From: Sulfuritalea sp.
GTDB lineage: Bacteria; Pseudomonadota; Gammaproteobacteria; Burkholderiales; Rhodocyclaceae
Direction: 5' to 3'
Assembly: GCA_023700805.1 (NCBI GenBank)
Contig: JAMPYF010000006.1
Span: 62,001-126,000 of the forward strand
Length of the DNA stretch: 64,000 nucleotides
In this document: positions 8,641 through 22,305 of the stretch, in pieces
Layout of the letters: every line of letters begins with the position of its first letter
Position numbering within the stretch: the first letter of the stretch is position 1
Notes under the pieces: model-generated
What the model was told of the DNA's origin: nothing
The model's database searches: none
The model's input: only the letters and a program-made list of their open reading frames with translations
Program-made: the position numbers and the translations under genes

Positions 8641-9495
8641 TCAGTCTCCTTCGAACACGGGTTTCTGCTTGGCGACGAAGGCGTGGTAGGCGCGATGAAA
8701 ATCGTTGGTCGCCATGCAGATGGCCTGGGCCTGGGCCTCGGCCTCGATCGCCTGGTCCACCCCCATGTTCCATTCCTGCTGCAGCATTTTCTTGGTCATG
8801 GCATGGGCGAAGGTCGGGCCGCTGGCCAGGTCCTGCGCCAGCTTCAGCGCTTCGGCCAGCAGCGCATCGGGTTCGCACAGGCGATTGAAGAAGCCCCAGC
8901 GCTCACCCTCCTCGCCACCCATGGCGCGGCCGGTGGTCAGCAGTTCGGTGGCGCGGCCCTGACCGATCATGCGCGGCAGCATGGCGCAGGCGCCCATGTC
9001 GCAGCCGGCGAGGCCGACGCGCGAAAAAAGAAAGGCGGTCTTCGAGCGCGCCGTGCCCAGGCGCATGTCGGAACCCAGCGCCAGCAGCGCACCGGCGCCG
9101 GCACAGATGCCGTCGATGGCCGCGATCACCGGTTGCGGGCAGGCGCGCATGGCCTTGATCACGTCGCCGGTCATGCGCGTGAAGGCGAGCAGGCCCGGCA
9201 TGTCGAGCTGGGTCAGCGGACCGATGATGTCGTGCACATCGCCGCCGGAACAGAAGTTGCCGCCCTCGCCGCTGAGCACCACGGCCTTCACGTCGTCGGC
9301 ATAGACGAGCTTGCGGAACAAGTCGCGCAGTTCGGCGTAGGAATCGAAGGTCAGCGGGTTCTTGCGCTCGGGCCGATTGAGGCTGACCAGCGCCACGCCA
9401 GCCTCCATGCGGTAGCTGAAATGGCGTGCCTGGTAGGCCTGCAAGCTCTGCCGGTTGCCAGGCAGTTCGTGGGGTTTGCCCGCAAGATGTTTCAT
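8641..9495 (-). CDS. Enoyl-CoA hydratase/isomerase family protein
   Basis: Crotonase-fold enzyme acting on a CoA thioester. 284 aa. Oxyanion-hole segments are [13 protein letters not shown] near residue 85 and [17 protein letters not shown] near 135. The N-terminal ~25 residues extend beyond the core. The ATG at 9495 is preceded by a good Shine-Dalgarno (GAGGAGC), although the frame stays open upstream into the SDR gene. In this operon it probably hydrates the product of the acyl-CoA dehydrogenase; ring opening is also possible, as some crotonases hydrolyse cyclic ketones. Confidence 0.88.
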   Translation of the reverse strand: MKHLAGKPHELPGNRQSLQAYQARHFSYRMEAGVALVSLNRPERKNPLTFDSYAELRDLFRKLVYADDVKAVVLSGEGGNFCSGGDVHDIIGPLTQLDMPGLLAFTRMTGDVIKAMRACPQPVIAAIDGICAGAGALLALGSDMRLGTARSKTAFLFSRVGLAGCDMGACAMLPRMIGQGRATELLTTGRAMGGEEGERWGFFNRLCEPDALLAEALKLAQDLASGPTFAHAMTKKMLQQEWNMGVDQAIEAEAQAQAICMATNDFHRAYHAFVAKQKPVFEGD

Positions 9496-9505
9496 CTGAT
9501 GCTCC

Positions 9506-10300
9506 TCACATGACTTCGCCGCCGGCCACGGCGATCGATTGTCCATTGATGCTGGCCGCGGCCTCGCCGCATAGCCAGAGCACGGTGTCGGCGACTTCCT
9601 GCGGCGTGACCAGGCGCCGCATCGGGTTCCCTTTGGCCAGTTCGGCGCGTGCTTGCTGCGCATCACGTCCGGTCTTGGCGACGATGTTCGCCACGGCCTT
9701 GGCGACGATTTCGGTGTCGGTATAACCGGGGCATACCGCATTGACCGTGATCCCCTTGGCGGCGAATTCCAGCGCCAGCGCACGGGTCAGGCCGACGACG
9801 CCGTGCTTGGCCGCACAGTAGGCCGAGACATAGGCATAGCCGACCAGGCCGGCGGTGCTGGCGATATTGATCACACGCCCCCAATGCGCGGCCAGCATGT
9901 CGGGCAACGCGGCTTGGGTGCAATGAAATACTCCGCCCAGATTCACCGCCAGCATGCGGTCGAAAAGTTCCGCCGTGGTCTTCTGGAACGGCGCGCTCTC
10001 GGCCTGTCCAGCGTTGTTCACCAGCATCTCGATCGGGCCGAAGCCGGCCCGGGCTTCCGCCATTGCGCGGTCCACCGAGGCGCGGTCGCCGACATCCATG
10101 ACCACCGCCCGGCAACGCCCGGAACTCGCGTGCAGCCGCGCCATTGCGTCCAGCGCCGCGCGGTCGCGACCGCTCACGGTGACGCGATGGCCTGCCACGA
10201 TCAGCGCCGCAGCCACGGCGGCACCGATGCCGCGCCCGCCGCCCGTCACCAGGGCGTGGCGCGCTGCGGGATTGCCGGCCGAAGTTCCGTCGGCCGTCAC
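9506..10300 (-). CDS. Short-chain dehydrogenase/reductase of the aryl-CoA operon
   Basis: NAD(P)-dependent oxidoreductase, probably acting on a hydroxyacyl-CoA or a cyclic ketone/alcohol CoA. 264 aa from a GTG overlapping the stop of the monooxygenase gene (GTGA). Rossmann motif [13 protein letters not shown] at the N-terminus, NNAG near residue 95, and the catalytic Ser, Tyr and Lys in IASTAGL and [11 protein letters not shown]. The C-terminus ([15 protein letters not shown]) is typical of FabG-like SDRs. Confidence 0.9.
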   Translation of the reverse strand: MTADGTSAGNPAARHALVTGGGRGIGAAVAAALIVAGHRVTVSGRDRAALDAMARLHASSGRCRAVVMDVGDRASVDRAMAEARAGFGPIEMLVNNAGQAESAPFQKTTAELFDRMLAVNLGGVFHCTQAALPDMLAAHWGRVINIASTAGLVGYAYVSAYCAAKHGVVGLTRALALEFAAKGITVNAVCPGYTDTEIVAKAVANIVAKTGRDAQQARAELAKGNPMRRLVTPQEVADTVLWLCGEAAASINGQSIAVAGGEVM

Positions 10301-12600
10301 GCGTTCAGCGCGAGCTGGGCCGCGCGCTCCAGATTGCGTTCGAGCTGGACCTTGCCGCCCTGATACTGCTTCGGCCAGGGTATGTCCTTGACCCCCTGCT
10401 CGGCGGCGGCATGCAGGGTCCACGCCGGATCGGCCAGATGCGGCCGCGCCAGGGCGCAGAGGTCGGCGCGGCCGGCGGCGATGATGGTATTGACGTGGTC
10501 GGCTTCGAAGATGTTGCCGACGGCGATGGTCGGCACCTGCAACTCGTTGCGGATCTGGTCGGAAAACGGCACCTGGAACATGCGGCCGTAGACCGGCGCC
10601 TCTTCCTTGCTGACCTGGCCCGAGGAGACATGGATGATGTCGGCGCCCGCCGCCTTGAACAGGCTGGCGACCTCGACCGAGTCGTCCGGGGTGGTGCCGC
10701 CGGCCACCCAGTCGTGGGCCGAGATGCGCACCGACATCGGCTTCTCGGCCGGCCAGACCTCGCGCATGGCGCGGAACACTTCCAGCGGATAGCGGCAGCG
10801 GTTCTCCAGGCTGCCGCCGTACTCGTCCGATCGCTGGTTGGTCAGCGGCGAGATGAAGGACGACATCAGGTAGCCGTGGGCGGCATGGAATTCAACCATG
10901 TCAAAGTTGGCGCTGACGGCACGGCGCGTGGCGGCGACGAACTCGGCCTTGATCCGATCCATGTCGGCGCGGTCCATCGCCCGCGGCGTCTGCGAGATGC
11001 CGGGCAGGTAGGGCAGCGGCGAAGGCGCCAGCAGCGGCCAGTTGCCGGATTGCAGCGGCTGGTCGATGGCGTCCCAGGCCAGGCGGGTGGAACCCTTGCG
11101 CCCGGCGTGGCCGATCTGCAGCGAGACCTTGGTCTCGCCGTTGGCGTGGATGAAGTCGACGATGCGCCGCCAGGCCTGCTCTTGTGCATCGTTCCAGATG
11201 CCGGTGCAGCCCGGCGTGATGCGCGCATCGGCGGCAACGCAGGTCATTTCGGTGACCAGCAGCGCCGCGCCGCCCATGCCGCGGCTGCCGTAATGGACCA
11301 GATGGAAGTCGGTCGGCATGCCGTCCTCGGCGGAATACATGCACATCGGCGAAACCACGACACGATTGCCCAGGGTCAGGCCGCGCAGGCTGAAGGGTGT
11401 GAACATCGGTGGTACGGGCGCCGCCCCGGCCGGGGTTGGCAGGCCGCAGCGGGCGGCGAACCAGCGGTCGAAATCGTCGGTGTAGGCCTGGTCGCGCAGC
11501 TTCTGGTTGGCATGGCCGACACGCTGGCTGCCGGTGAGCACGGCGAAGGCGAACTGTTCCGGCTCCATGCCGACATAGCGGTCGACCTCCTCGAACCAGG
11601 TCATGCGGTTGCGCGCCGCGCTCTGCAGCTTGAGCGCCTCGATTTCGCGCTCCGCTTGGTAGCGCGCCAGGCGGGTCGGCACGTCGCCCTCGGTGCTGGT
11701 CAGCACCTTGACCAGGGATCGCGCGTCTTCCATCGCCAGCTTGGTGCCCGAACCGATGGTGAAATGCGCCGTGTGCGCCGCATCGCCGAGCAGCACGATG
11801 TTGTCCTTGAACCAGCGCTCGCAGAGCACGCGGTTGAACTTCAGCCAGACCGCCGAACCGCGCAGGTGGCGCGCATTCGAAATCAGGCGCGCGCCCTTGA
11901 GCATGTCGGCGAACAGCTCCTCGCAGAAGGCGATCGACTGGTCGGGGTCCATCTTGTCGATGCCGGCCTTGAGCCAGGTTTCTTCCGGCGTCTCGACGAT
12001 GAAGGTCGCCCATTCCTCGTTGAACTGGTAGGCGTGCAGGTTGAACCAGCCCCACTGCGTCTCCTTGAAGGCGAAGGTGAAGGCGTCGAGCTTGATCCTG
12101 GTGCCGAGCCAGATGAAGCGGTTCTTGCGCACGTCGATGCGCGGATTGAAGTGGCTCGCGTATTTGGCGCGCGTGGTCGAATTGACGCCGTCCGAGCCGA
12201 TCACCAGGTCGTACTCCCGCGAGTAGTCGTCCGGGTCCCGGAACTCGGTCTCGAACTTGAGCTTGACGCCGAGTTCGCGCGCGCGGGCCTGGAAGATCTG
12301 CAGCAGCTTGAGGCGCCCGATGCCGCAGAAGCCATGGCCGCCGGACACCATGCGCCGGCCCTTGAAGAAAACGTCGACGTCGTCCCAGTGATGGAAATTG
12401 CGCTCGATTTCCGCGACCACCTGGGGATCGTCCTGACGGAAGCCGTCCATGGTCTTGTCGGAAAACACGATGCCCCAGCCGAAGGTGCTATCCGCTTGAT
12501 TGCGTTCGATAACGGTAATGTCGCTGGCCGGATTGGCCTGCTTCATCAGGATCGAGAAATACAATCCGGCGGGACCCCCGCCCAGACAAACGATGCGCAT
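10297..12600 (-). CDS. Aryl-CoA monooxygenase fused to Old Yellow Enzyme (2-aminobenzoyl-CoA monooxygenase/reductase or salicylyl-CoA 5-hydroxylase type)
   Basis: Two-domain flavoprotein, 767 aa. Residues 1 to ~390 are an FAD monooxygenase ([26 protein letters not shown]), and ~395 to 767 an OYE-type NAD(P)H:flavin oxidoreductase ([54 protein letters not shown]). This fusion is the architecture of Azoarcus evansii 2-aminobenzoyl-CoA monooxygenase/reductase and of proteins annotated salicylyl-CoA 5-hydroxylase. Family knowledge: the former adds oxygen to the ring and reduces it in one enzyme. The ATG at 12600 follows AGGAG; an upstream in-frame ATG at 12624 is less likely. First gene of the operon; no CoA ligase is nearby. 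Confidence 0.9.
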   Translation of the reverse strand: MRIVCLGGGPAGLYFSILMKQANPASDITVIERNQADSTFGWGIVFSDKTMDGFRQDDPQVVAEIERNFHHWDDVDVFFKGRRMVSGGHGFCGIGRLKLLQIFQARARELGVKLKFETEFRDPDDYSREYDLVIGSDGVNSTTRAKYASHFNPRIDVRKNRFIWLGTRIKLDAFTFAFKETQWGWFNLHAYQFNEEWATFIVETPEETWLKAGIDKMDPDQSIAFCEELFADMLKGARLISNARHLRGSAVWLKFNRVLCERWFKDNIVLLGDAAHTAHFTIGSGTKLAMEDARSLVKVLTSTEGDVPTRLARYQAEREIEALKLQSAARNRMTWFEEVDRYVGMEPEQFAFAVLTGSQRVGHANQKLRDQAYTDDFDRWFAARCGLPTPAGAAPVPPMFTPFSLRGLTLGNRVVVSPMCMYSAEDGMPTDFHLVHYGSRGMGGAALLVTEMTCVAADARITPGCTGIWNDAQEQAWRRIVDFIHANGETKVSLQIGHAGRKGSTRLAWDAIDQPLQSGNWPLLAPSPLPYLPGISQTPRAMDRADMDRIKAEFVAATRRAVSANFDMVEFHAAHGYLMSSFISPLTNQRSDEYGGSLENRCRYPLEVFRAMREVWPAEKPMSVRISAHDWVAGGTTPDDSVEVASLFKAAGADIIHVSSGQVSKEEAPVYGRMFQVPFSDQIRNELQVPTIAVGNIFEADHVNTIIAAGRADLCALARPHLADPAWTLHAAAEQGVKDIPWPKQYQGGKVQLERNLERAAQLALNA
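10905..10926 (+). repeat. Dispersed 22-nt motif, degenerate copy
   Basis: AGTTGGCGCTGACG, then GC and ACGGCG: one mismatch from the consensus in the first half. Within the OYE domain of the monooxygenase gene, antisense to it. Confidence 0.4.
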
Positions 12601-12640
12601 TCCAATCTCCTTGAGCAGTGACATTACCTACGATTGATAT

Positions 12641-12677
12641 ATTTTAGACCTAAACTATTTTTCAGGTCAAGCCTGAA
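12641..12677 (-). promoter_or_regulatory. Candidate sigma-70 promoter and operator of the aryl-CoA operon
   Basis: On the minus strand TTGACC (12670-12665) and TAAAAT (12646-12641) are 18 bp apart, with the start codon about 40 bp downstream. The spacer holds an inverted repeat, GACCT and AGGTC (12647-12651 and 12664-12668). A second one, TTCAGG and CCTGAA (12661-12677), overlaps the -35 box. Either could bind a MarR- or TetR-type regulator; no regulator gene is adjacent. This region is clearly AT-richer than its surroundings. Confidence 0.6.
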
Positions 12678-12802
12678 GCGAATCCTAGTCCCAAACCTGC
12701 CCGGACCGAGGCGCCGGTGCCGCCCCGGGCGAACGCATATTTTGATCGAATACAATAGCGCCTCCGCGTTGGCCGCGATGCCCACACATTCCCTGAACTG
12801 CC

Positions 12803-13870
12803 ATGAAAACCCTCTTCATTACCGGCGGCGCCGGCTTCATCGGCTCGGCCCTGATACGCCTGCTGATCGCCGGGAGCGAATGGTGCATCGTCAATATCGA
12901 CAAGCTGACCTATGCCGGCAACCTCGAATCCCTGGCCGGCCTCGCCGATCCCGCGCGTCACGTGTTCAGCCGCACCGACATCTGCGACCGGGCCGCACTG
13001 GATGCGCTGTTTGCCGAGCACCGGCCGGCCGGCGTGATCCACCTGGCCGCCGAATCGCATGTCGACCGTTCGATCCACGGCCCCGGCGACTTCATCGAAA
13101 CCAATATCGGCGGCACCTACACCCTGCTCGAAGCCGCACGCGCCTACTGGTCCTTGCTCGAACCGGAGGCCAAGGCCGGCTTCCGCTTCCATCACGTCTC
13201 GACCGACGAAGTCTTCGGCTCGCTGGGCGACAGCGGCCTCTTCGTCGAGACCAGCCCCTACCAGCCGAACTCGCCCTACTCGGCGTCCAAGGCCGCTTCC
13301 GACCATCTGGTGCGCGCCTGGCACCACACCTACGGCCTGCCGACGGTCATCACCAACTGCTCGAACAACTACGGCCCCTGCCAGTTCCCGGAAAAGCTGA
13401 TCCCGCTGATGATCCACAACGCGGTGTCGGACAAGCCGCTGCCGATCTACGGCAAGGGCGACAACGTGCGCGACTGGCTCTACGTCGATGACCACGCCCG
13501 CGCCCTGCGCCTGGTCTTCGAACGCGGCCTCCCGGGCGAGACCTACAACATCGGCGGCCACAACGAGAAGACCAACCTGGACGTGGTCGACACCCTCTGT
13601 GCCCTGCTCGACGAACTCAAGCCGCGGTCCGATGGGCGCAGCTACCGCGCGCAGAAGATCTCGGTGGCCGACCGCCCCGGCCACGACAAGCGCTACGCCA
13701 TCGACGCCGGCAAGATCCAGCGCGAGCTGGGCTGGACGCCTGCGGAGAGCTTCGAGACCGGCATGAGGAAGACCGTGCAGTGGTATCTGGACAACCCGGC
13801 CTGGGTCGCCCATGTCGTCTCCGGCGAATACCGGCAATGGATGGATCGCAACTACGGAGACCGCCAATGA
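12803..13870 (+). CDS. rfbB: dTDP-glucose 4,6-dehydratase
   Basis: Converts dTDP-glucose to dTDP-4-keto-6-deoxyglucose, the second step of dTDP-L-rhamnose synthesis. 355 aa, full length. NAD motif [13 protein letters not shown] at the N-terminus, [12 protein letters not shown] (catalytic Asp-Glu pair), [12 protein letters not shown] (YxxxK) and NCSNNYGP. First gene of rfbBACD. A TACAAT at about 12750 could be the -10 of its promoter, but no good -35 is visible. Its stop overlaps rfbA (ATGA). Confidence 0.96.
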   Translation: MKTLFITGGAGFIGSALIRLLIAGSEWCIVNIDKLTYAGNLESLAGLADPARHVFSRTDICDRAALDALFAEHRPAGVIHLAAESHVDRSIHGPGDFIETNIGGTYTLLEAARAYWSLLEPEAKAGFRFHHVSTDEVFGSLGDSGLFVETSPYQPNSPYSASKAASDHLVRAWHHTYGLPTVITNCSNNYGPCQFPEKLIPLMIHNAVSDKPLPIYGKGDNVRDWLYVDDHARALRLVFERGLPGETYNIGGHNEKTNLDVVDTLCALLDELKPRSDGRSYRAQKISVADRPGHDKRYAIDAGKIQRELGWTPAESFETGMRKTVQWYLDNPAWVAHVVSGEYRQWMDRNYGDRQ

Positions 13871-14772
13871 ATTCCCTCAGCACCCGCGGCATCATCCTCG
13901 CCGGCGGCTCGGGCACCCGGCTGCACCCGGTCACGCTGGCGGTGTCCAAGCAGTTGCTGCCGATCTACGACAAGCCGATGATCTACTATCCGCTGACCAC
14001 GCTGATGCTGGCCGGCATCCGCGAGATCCTGCTGATCTCGACCCCGCTCGATACGCCGCGCTTCGAAGCTTTGCTGGGCGACGGCGCGCAATGGGGCCTA
14101 TCCATCCAGTACGCGGTGCAGCCCAGCCCGGACGGGCTGGCGCAGGCCTTCATCATCGGCCGCGATTTCGTCGGCGATCACCCATCAGCGCTGGTGCTCG
14201 GCGACAACCTGTTCTACGGCCATGATTTCGCCGCCCAGCTGCAGCATGCCGCCGGGTCTGAGTCAACAGTTGACGCTGGCGCCACGGTGTTCGCCTACGC
14301 CGTGAGCGACCCCGAACGCTACGGCGTGGTCGAGTTCGATGCGTCGGGCCGCGCCGTCAGCATCGAGGAAAAACCGAAAGTGCCGAAGTCGCGCTATGCC
14401 GTGACCGGGCTGTATTTCTACGATAACCAGGTCTGCGACATCGCCGCCAACTTGAAGCCATCACCGCGCGGCGAACTGGAAATCACCGACCTCAACCGCA
14501 TCTATCTCGAAAAAGGCCAGCTCAAGGTCGAGATCATGGGCCGCGGCATGGCCTGGCTCGACACCGGCACCCACGAATCGCTGCTCGAAGCCGGCCAGTT
14601 CATCGAGGTCATCGAGAAGCGCCAGGGCCTCAAGGTGGCCTGCCCCGAGGAAGTGGCCTGGCGCCAGAAATGGATAGACGACGCACAACTGGCAAAGCTG
14701 GCCGAGCCGCTGGCCAAGAGCCAGTACGGCCAGTACCTGCAGCACCTGCTGACGCAGGAGGTGCGCGGATGA
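13867..14772 (+). CDS. rfbA: Glucose-1-phosphate thymidylyltransferase
   Basis: Forms dTDP-glucose from dTTP and glucose-1-phosphate. 301 aa, normal length. Signature [16 protein letters not shown] at the N-terminus, [12 protein letters not shown] near residue 110, and [20 protein letters not shown]. The start ATG overlaps the rfbB stop and the 3' end overlaps rfbC in the same way, giving a tightly coupled operon. The degenerate dispersed motif at 14268 reads here as TVDAGAT. Confidence 0.96.
   Translation: MNSLSTRGIILAGGSGTRLHPVTLAVSKQLLPIYDKPMIYYPLTTLMLAGIREILLISTPLDTPRFEALLGDGAQWGLSIQYAVQPSPDGLAQAFIIGRDFVGDHPSALVLGDNLFYGHDFAAQLQHAAGSESTVDAGATVFAYAVSDPERYGVVEFDASGRAVSIEEKPKVPKSRYAVTGLYFYDNQVCDIAANLKPSPRGELEITDLNRIYLEKGQLKVEIMGRGMAWLDTGTHESLLEAGQFIEVIEKRQGLKVACPEEVAWRQKWIDDAQLAKLAEPLAKSQYGQYLQHLLTQEVRG
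14268..14289 (+). repeat. Dispersed 22-nt motif, degenerate copy in rfbA
   Basis: AGTTGACGCTGGCG, CC, ACGGTG: two mismatches from the fixed positions of the consensus. Same reading phase as the copies in arnB and phoH, so chance coding similarity is possible. Confidence 0.35.
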
Positions 14773-15311
14773 AGGTCGTCCCCACCGCGATCCCCGATGT
14801 GCTGTTGCTGGAGCCCAAGGTGTTCGGCGACGAGCGCGGCTACTTCTACGAGAGCTGGAACAAGCGGACCTTCGCCGAACTCGGCATAGACGCCGAATTC
14901 GTCCAGGACAACCATTCGAAGTCGCAGCGGAATGTACTGCGCGGCCTGCATTACCAGATCGAGCACGCCCAGGGCAAACTGATCCGCGTCACTGCCGGCG
15001 CCGTCTATGACGTGGCGGTCGATCTGCGCCGCTCTTCACCCACTTTCGGCCAGTGGGTAGGCTTTACGCTGTCCGCCGAGGACAAGAGCATGGCCTGGAT
15101 ACCGCCCGGCTTCGCCCACGGCTTCTGCGTCACCTCGGACTTTGCCGAGTTCCTCTACAAGACCACCGATTACTGGAGCCCGGCGCACGAGCGCACGCTG
15201 CTGTGGAACGACCCGCAACTGGCGATCCCCTGGCCATTGACCGGCGCGCCGCTGCTGGCGGCCAAGGACGTGGCCGGCACGCCGCTGGCCCGGGCGGAAA
15301 CCTTCGCATGA
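14769..15311 (+). CDS. rfbC: dTDP-4-dehydrorhamnose 3,5-epimerase
   Basis: Epimerises dTDP-4-keto-6-deoxyglucose at C3 and C5. 180 aa cupin-fold enzyme. Motifs: [23 protein letters not shown] (catalytic His), [29 protein letters not shown], and [12 protein letters not shown] with the conserved Tyr. Start and stop both overlap neighbours by four bases. Third gene of rfbBACD. Confidence 0.96.
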   Translation: MKVVPTAIPDVLLLEPKVFGDERGYFYESWNKRTFAELGIDAEFVQDNHSKSQRNVLRGLHYQIEHAQGKLIRVTAGAVYDVAVDLRRSSPTFGQWVGFTLSAEDKSMAWIPPGFAHGFCVTSDFAEFLYKTTDYWSPAHERTLLWNDPQLAIPWPLTGAPLLAAKDVAGTPLARAETFA

Positions 15312-16186
15312 GAATCCTGCTCACCGGCGCCGCCGGCCAACTCGGCCGCGAACTGAAGCGCTCGCTGGCCTGCTTGGGCGAGGTGATCGCCCGCGACCGT
15401 CAGCAACTCGACCTGGCGCAGGCCGAGGCCCTGCGCGCGGCCGTGCGCGCCGCAGCGCCCACCGTGATCGTCAATGCCGCCGCCTATACCGCAGTGGACA
15501 AGGCCGAAACCGAGCCGGCCGTGGCCGACGCGATCAATGCCCTGGCCCCCGCCATCCTCGCCGAGGAGGCCAGACGGCTCGGCGCACTGCTGATCCATTA
15601 CTCGACCGATTACGTCTTCGACGGCCGCAAGGCCGCGCCCTACACCGAAGACGACGCGCCAAACCCGCTGGCCGCCTATGGCCACAGCAAGCTGGCCGGC
15701 GAACTCGCGATTGCGGCGTCGGCTTGCCGCCACCTGATTTTCCGCACCAGCTGGGTCTACGGCCTGCACGGCGCGAACTTCATGAAGACCATGCTGCGCC
15801 TGGGGCGCCGCAGTTGCGAGACGGGCGAGGAGCTGCGTGTGGTCGATGACCAGTTCGGCGCCCCGACCTGGACCCGCCATCTGGCCGATGCCACGGCCCT
15901 GATCCTCGCCCGCAGGGAAATTCCCGACGGCCTCTACCATCTCGCCGGAGCCGGCGAAACCAGCTGGCACGACTATGCCGAGGCGATTTTCGCCGAGGCG
16001 CAACGCAACGGCCTGATGGACAAGTCGCCCGTGCTGCGCCGTATCGCCAGCGCCAACTATCCATTGCCCGCACCGCGGCCGGCCAATTCGCGGCTGGACT
16101 GCGCGAAATTCCGGCGCGATTTCGACCTGGCCCTGCCCGACTGGCGCACGGGCCTCGCCGACTGCCTGGCCGACGCACGCTTCTAA
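15308..16186 (+). CDS. rfbD: dTDP-4-dehydrorhamnose reductase
   Basis: NAD(P)H-dependent reduction giving dTDP-L-rhamnose, the donor for O-antigen or exopolysaccharide. 292 aa. [18 protein letters not shown] Rossmann motif, STDYVFDG, PLAAYGHSKLAGE (YxxxK) and RTSWVYG. Last gene of the rhamnose operon; no O-antigen glycosyltransferase follows, as parE begins 24 bases later. Its end holds a minus-strand copy of the dispersed motif at 16038. Confidence 0.95.
   Translation: MRILLTGAAGQLGRELKRSLACLGEVIARDRQQLDLAQAEALRAAVRAAAPTVIVNAAAYTAVDKAETEPAVADAINALAPAILAEEARRLGALLIHYSTDYVFDGRKAAPYTEDDAPNPLAAYGHSKLAGELAIAASACRHLIFRTSWVYGLHGANFMKTMLRLGRRSCETGEELRVVDDQFGAPTWTRHLADATALILARREIPDGLYHLAGAGETSWHDYAEAIFAEAQRNGLMDKSPVLRRIASANYPLPAPRPANSRLDCAKFRRDFDLALPDWRTGLADCLADARF
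16037..16058 (-). repeat. Dispersed 22-nt motif, minus-strand copy in rfbD
   Basis: On the minus strand AGTTGGCGCTGGCG, AT, ACGGCG (plus strand CGCCGTATCGCCAGCGCCAACT reversed): a full match. The rfbD frame reads it as RRIASANY, a peptide also produced by the copy at 43192 in the acetoacetyl-CoA synthetase gene. Confidence 0.6.
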
Positions 16187-16210
16187 GAACTTTCATTCCA
16201 ACAAAGACAC

Positions 16211-18187
<1,977 letters not shown>

Positions 18188-18202
18188 TCGGCGCCCCCAT
18201 AC

Positions 18203-20605
<2,403 letters not shown>

Positions 20606-20684
20606 TGCTAGAATCTTCGAGAGATTGGCCTAGTGTTATCCGCTCGTTGCAATTCCGGATGGCTGCCGCCCACGGAGAAAAACA

Positions 20685-20822
20685 ATGCTCTTCATCCTCT
20701 ACTACATCCTCGCCATCGTCGTGCTGGTCATGCATTTCACCGGAATGCTGGCCCGCTACAACATGGAATGGCTGATCCTGGTGCTCGCCGTGACGGTGTT
20801 CCCGGCGGTGATCTACCTGTAG
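20685..20822 (+). CDS. Small hydrophobic membrane peptide, 45 aa
   Basis: Unrecognised. 45 residues, beginning MLFILYYILAIVVLVMHF and ending in VLAVTVFPAVIYL: two hydrophobic stretches separated by TGMLARYNMEW, so a one- or two-pass inner-membrane peptide. A good Shine-Dalgarno (GGAG) lies about 6 bases before the ATG and a promoter-like sequence lies upstream. Codon use resembles its neighbours. It follows parC and faces thrC. No function can be assigned. Confidence 0.65.
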   Translation: MLFILYYILAIVVLVMHFTGMLARYNMEWLILVLAVTVFPAVIYL

Positions 20823-20841
20823 CGTCCGGTCCGCCGCCGCA

Positions 20842-20872
20842 CCCGCGCCAGTTCCCTGGCATCAGGCGCGGG
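20842..20872. terminator. Stem-loop between the small peptide gene and thrC
   Basis: CCCGCGCC (20842-20849) pairs with GGCGCGGG (20865-20872) around a 15-base loop, between two converging genes. No T-run follows on either strand, so it may serve as a bidirectional terminator only weakly. Confidence 0.45.
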
Positions 20873-20879
20873 CCTCGCT

Positions 20880-22304
20880 TCAGCAGTGGCGGACAATGAT
20901 GTCCTTTACCTGATCCAGGGCCGCGTCGACCACCTCGACCCTCTGCGGCAGATTCTCGATTCCCTCCAGTTCCGCCGGCCGCGCCGGATCGCGGCCGAGC
21001 GCCTCCTGTATCGTCTCGGCAAACTTCACCGGCTGCGCCGTTTCCAGCACGATCATCGGCACAGCGGAAACGCGATGCTCGCGTGCCACCTTGACGCCGT
21101 CGGCCGTGTGCGTGTCGATCATCTGCCCGTAACGCTGCCAGACATCGCGTATCGTCGCCAGTCGATCCGCATGTGAACTGCTGCCGGAAACGATGCCATA
21201 GTCCGGCAGGCGCGCGGCGAAGGGGCCGTCGGCGAGACTGAAACTGCCGCCGGCATCGACTTCGCGCCACAAGCTGCGCACCATCGCCGCGTCGCGCCCG
21301 ACCAGATCGAAGACGAAGCGCTCGAAATTCGAGGCCTTGGAAATGTCCATCGAGGGACTCGATGTCACATGGGTTTCCGCCGTGGCGCGCGGCCGATACA
21401 CGCCGCTCCTGAAGAACTCGTCGAGCACGTCGTTCTCGTTGGTGGCCAGCACCAGGCGCGCGATGGGCAGGCCCATCATGCGCGCGATATGGCCGGCGCA
21501 GATGTTGCCGAAATTGCCCGAGGGCACGCAGAACGCCACTTGCTCGCGATTGGACCGGGTGGCCTCGAAATAGCCCTTGAAGTAATACACGACCTGGGCC
21601 GCGACGCGCGCCCAGTTGATCGAATTCACCGCGCCGATCTTGTATTTCGCCTTGAATTCGGCGTCGTTCGACACGGCCTTGACGATATCCTGGGCGTCGT
21701 CGAACATGCCGCGCACGGCGATGTTGAAAATATTCGCGTCCTGCAGGGAATACATCTGCGCGCGCTGGAAGGCGCTCATCCGGCCTTCGGGCGAAAGCAT
21801 GAACACCTTGACGCCATGCTTGCCGCGCATCGCGTATTCCGCCGCCGATCCGGTGTCGCCCGAGGTCGCGCCGAGGATGTTAATGGTTTCATTGCGCCGG
21901 TCGAGCACGTACTCGAACAGGTTGCCGAGCAACTGCATGGCCATGTCCTTGAAGGCCAGCGTCGGCCCGTTGGACAGCTCCAGCAGATGGAAATCGGGCT
22001 CCAGCGAGGTCAGCGGCACGATGTCGGCGGCATTGCGGCCGGGACGGCACCAGCGATAGGTCTGCGCCGTATAGGTCTTGTCGCAGATCGCCTTGAGGTC
22101 CGCGGCCGGAATGTCGGTGATGAACAGGCTCAGGATGCGGAACGCCAGTTCGGCATAGGACAGCCCGCGCCATTCGTCGAGTTGTCCGGCCACCTGGGGA
22201 TAGCTTTCAGGCAAGTAAAGCCCGCCGTCGGGCGCGAGGCCGCCGAGCAGGATGTCGCAGAATTCTTGCGGCTCTGCGCCGCCGCGGGTGGAGATGTATT
22301 TCAT
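20880..22304 (-). CDS. thrC: Threonine synthase
   Basis: PLP enzyme making threonine from O-phosphohomoserine. 474 aa, the long form. KYISTRGGAEPQEFCDILLGG at the start, PLP lysine in GPTLAFKDMAMQLLG near residue 112, and GATSGDTGSAAEYAM near 145. It starts one base after the hom stop, so it is in an operon with hom and the genes upstream. Confidence 0.95.
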   Translation of the reverse strand: MKYISTRGGAEPQEFCDILLGGLAPDGGLYLPESYPQVAGQLDEWRGLSYAELAFRILSLFITDIPAADLKAICDKTYTAQTYRWCRPGRNAADIVPLTSLEPDFHLLELSNGPTLAFKDMAMQLLGNLFEYVLDRRNETINILGATSGDTGSAAEYAMRGKHGVKVFMLSPEGRMSAFQRAQMYSLQDANIFNIAVRGMFDDAQDIVKAVSNDAEFKAKYKIGAVNSINWARVAAQVVYYFKGYFEATRSNREQVAFCVPSGNFGNICAGHIARMMGLPIARLVLATNENDVLDEFFRSGVYRPRATAETHVTSSPSMDISKASNFERFVFDLVGRDAAMVRSLWREVDAGGSFSLADGPFAARLPDYGIVSGSSSHADRLATIRDVWQRYGQMIDTHTADGVKVAREHRVSAVPMIVLETAQPVKFAETIQEALGRDPARPAELEGIENLPQRVEVVDAALDQVKDIIVRHC

Positions 22305-22305
22305 G

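Noticed and set aside
12900-16186. rfb genes acquired by transfer
   Set aside because: Base composition and codon use resemble the neighbours and there are no mobile elements or tRNA at the ends.
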